A stretch of DNA of 6,924 nucleotides, from the NCBI GenBank assembly GCA_026193295.1, contig JAPHSB010000233.1:1-6924 (forward strand), read 5' to 3'. The notes beneath the pieces were generated by a model that was not told the origin of the DNA, did no database searches, and worked only from the letters and a program-made list of their open reading frames with translations. The translations under genes and the position numbers were made by a program. Numbering within the stretch: position 1 is the first letter of the stretch; every line of letters starts with the position of its first letter. Positions 6,778-6,924 of this stretch are shown piece by piece. The stretch is from Lysobacterales bacterium (lineage in GTDB: Bacteria > Pseudomonadota > Gammaproteobacteria > Xanthomonadales > SZUA-36).

Positions 6778-6820
6778 CTGCTATGCGCCGGTAAGCAGAA
6801 ACTGCGTGGGCCTGTCTGCT
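6776..6820. other. TCTGCT/AGCAGA inverted-repeat cluster in copy B
   Basis: TTCTGCT (6776-6782) and AGCAGAA (6794-6800) form a seven-base inverted repeat with an 11-base loop. A third copy, TCTGCT (6815-6820), could pair with the same AGCAGA, giving two mutually exclusive hairpins. Copy A keeps only the first TTCTGCT (5694-5700). Confidence 0.5.
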
Positions 6821-6839
6821 AGGGGCCGTTAACGACCCG

Positions 6840-6924
6840 TTGCGGCCTTTCCTCATGCTGCCTGGCGCGGTGGGTTTCATTGCTCTTCACATGAAATGAG
6901 CAGAAGATAAAGTTCACGCCGAAA
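6840..6924. other. Right-end sequence without a recognisable gene
   Basis: No credible coding frame is visible to the right of the pseudouridine synthase start. Beyond repeat copy B there is a small nested symmetry: TTTCAT (6875-6880) with ATGAAA (6891-6896), and TGCTC (6881-6885) with GAGCA (6898-6902). It is too weak to name. The neighbouring gene lies beyond the window. Confidence 0.4.

Larger units (their letters stand above)
6723..6839 (+). repeat. Imperfect direct repeat, copy B
   Basis: This is the counterpart of copy A, in the same orientation and 1082 bases to the right, upstream of the pseudouridine synthase start. It is better preserved structurally: the central CTCCCC/GGGGAG arms pair perfectly. 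It ends with GCCGTTAACGACC, where copy A has ACTGCTAACGACC. Most differences in the first half are transitions. That pattern fits an old duplicated or dispersed intergenic element rather than a recent duplication. Confidence 0.68.

Noticed and set aside
6582..6794. A 70-codon plus-strand frame at the right end
   Set aside because: It starts inside the pseudouridine synthase gene on the opposite strand, runs through the repeat hairpin, and shows no motif or ribosome site.
5641..6839. Repeat copies as integron attC sites flanking a gene cassette
   Set aside because: The ends do not match the RYYYAAC and GTTRRRY core sites (GTTAACG fails at the last R and Y), and no integrase is in view.
6875..6902. 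Nested TTTCAT/ATGAAA and TGCTC/GAGCA symmetry near the right end
   Set aside because: The two arm pairs cannot form together, each is short, and nothing next to them gives a role.

Overview
The window looks like chromosomal DNA from a GC-rich member of the Pseudomonadota, probably a gammaproteobacterium. This is inferred from the protein families, strong Shine-Dalgarno sites, overlapping genes and 60-70% GC on the left half. No rRNA, tRNA or taxonomic marker is present, so finer placement is not possible.

Layout. (1) Positions 1 to about 120 encode the C-terminal Fis-type helix-turn-helix of an NtrC-family (sigma-54 activator) regulator, on the plus strand and cut by the window edge. (2) At about 105-140 this sequence runs directly into the 3' part of an RND efflux pump gene on the opposite strand. 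Neither gene seems to reach its native stop codon, so this is either a rearrangement breakpoint or an assembly chimera. (3) Positions 4848 down to 99 form a tight minus-strand operon of three genes: TetR-family repressor, lipoprotein membrane-fusion protein, RND inner-membrane pump. Each junction is a 4-base overlap (ATGA, then GTGA). A nested palindromic operator sits between the -35 and -10 elements of a predicted promoter just upstream of the repressor gene, which fits an autoregulated multidrug-type efflux operon. No outer-membrane channel gene is present.

(4) Positions 5102-5569 encode a small exported single-domain rhodanese on the plus strand, with lower GC (about 50%) than the efflux genes. 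(5) Positions 6676-5783 encode an RluA-family pseudouridine synthase with an N-terminal S4 domain, on the minus strand and convergent with the rhodanese. (6) Two diverged copies of an approximately 110-bp direct repeat, exactly 1082 bp apart, lie on either side of the pseudouridine synthase gene. The right copy folds into a strong GC-rich hairpin followed by smaller inverted repeats. The last 250 bases contain no gene that I can support.

The efflux genes should work as one unit: the repressor senses a ligand, releases the operator, and the adaptor plus pump are made. As sequenced, however, the pump ends within its eleventh membrane helix. The rhodanese and pseudouridine synthase have no evident functional link to the pump. 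The observations most worth checking are the left-end junction and the repeat pair around the pseudouridine synthase gene.
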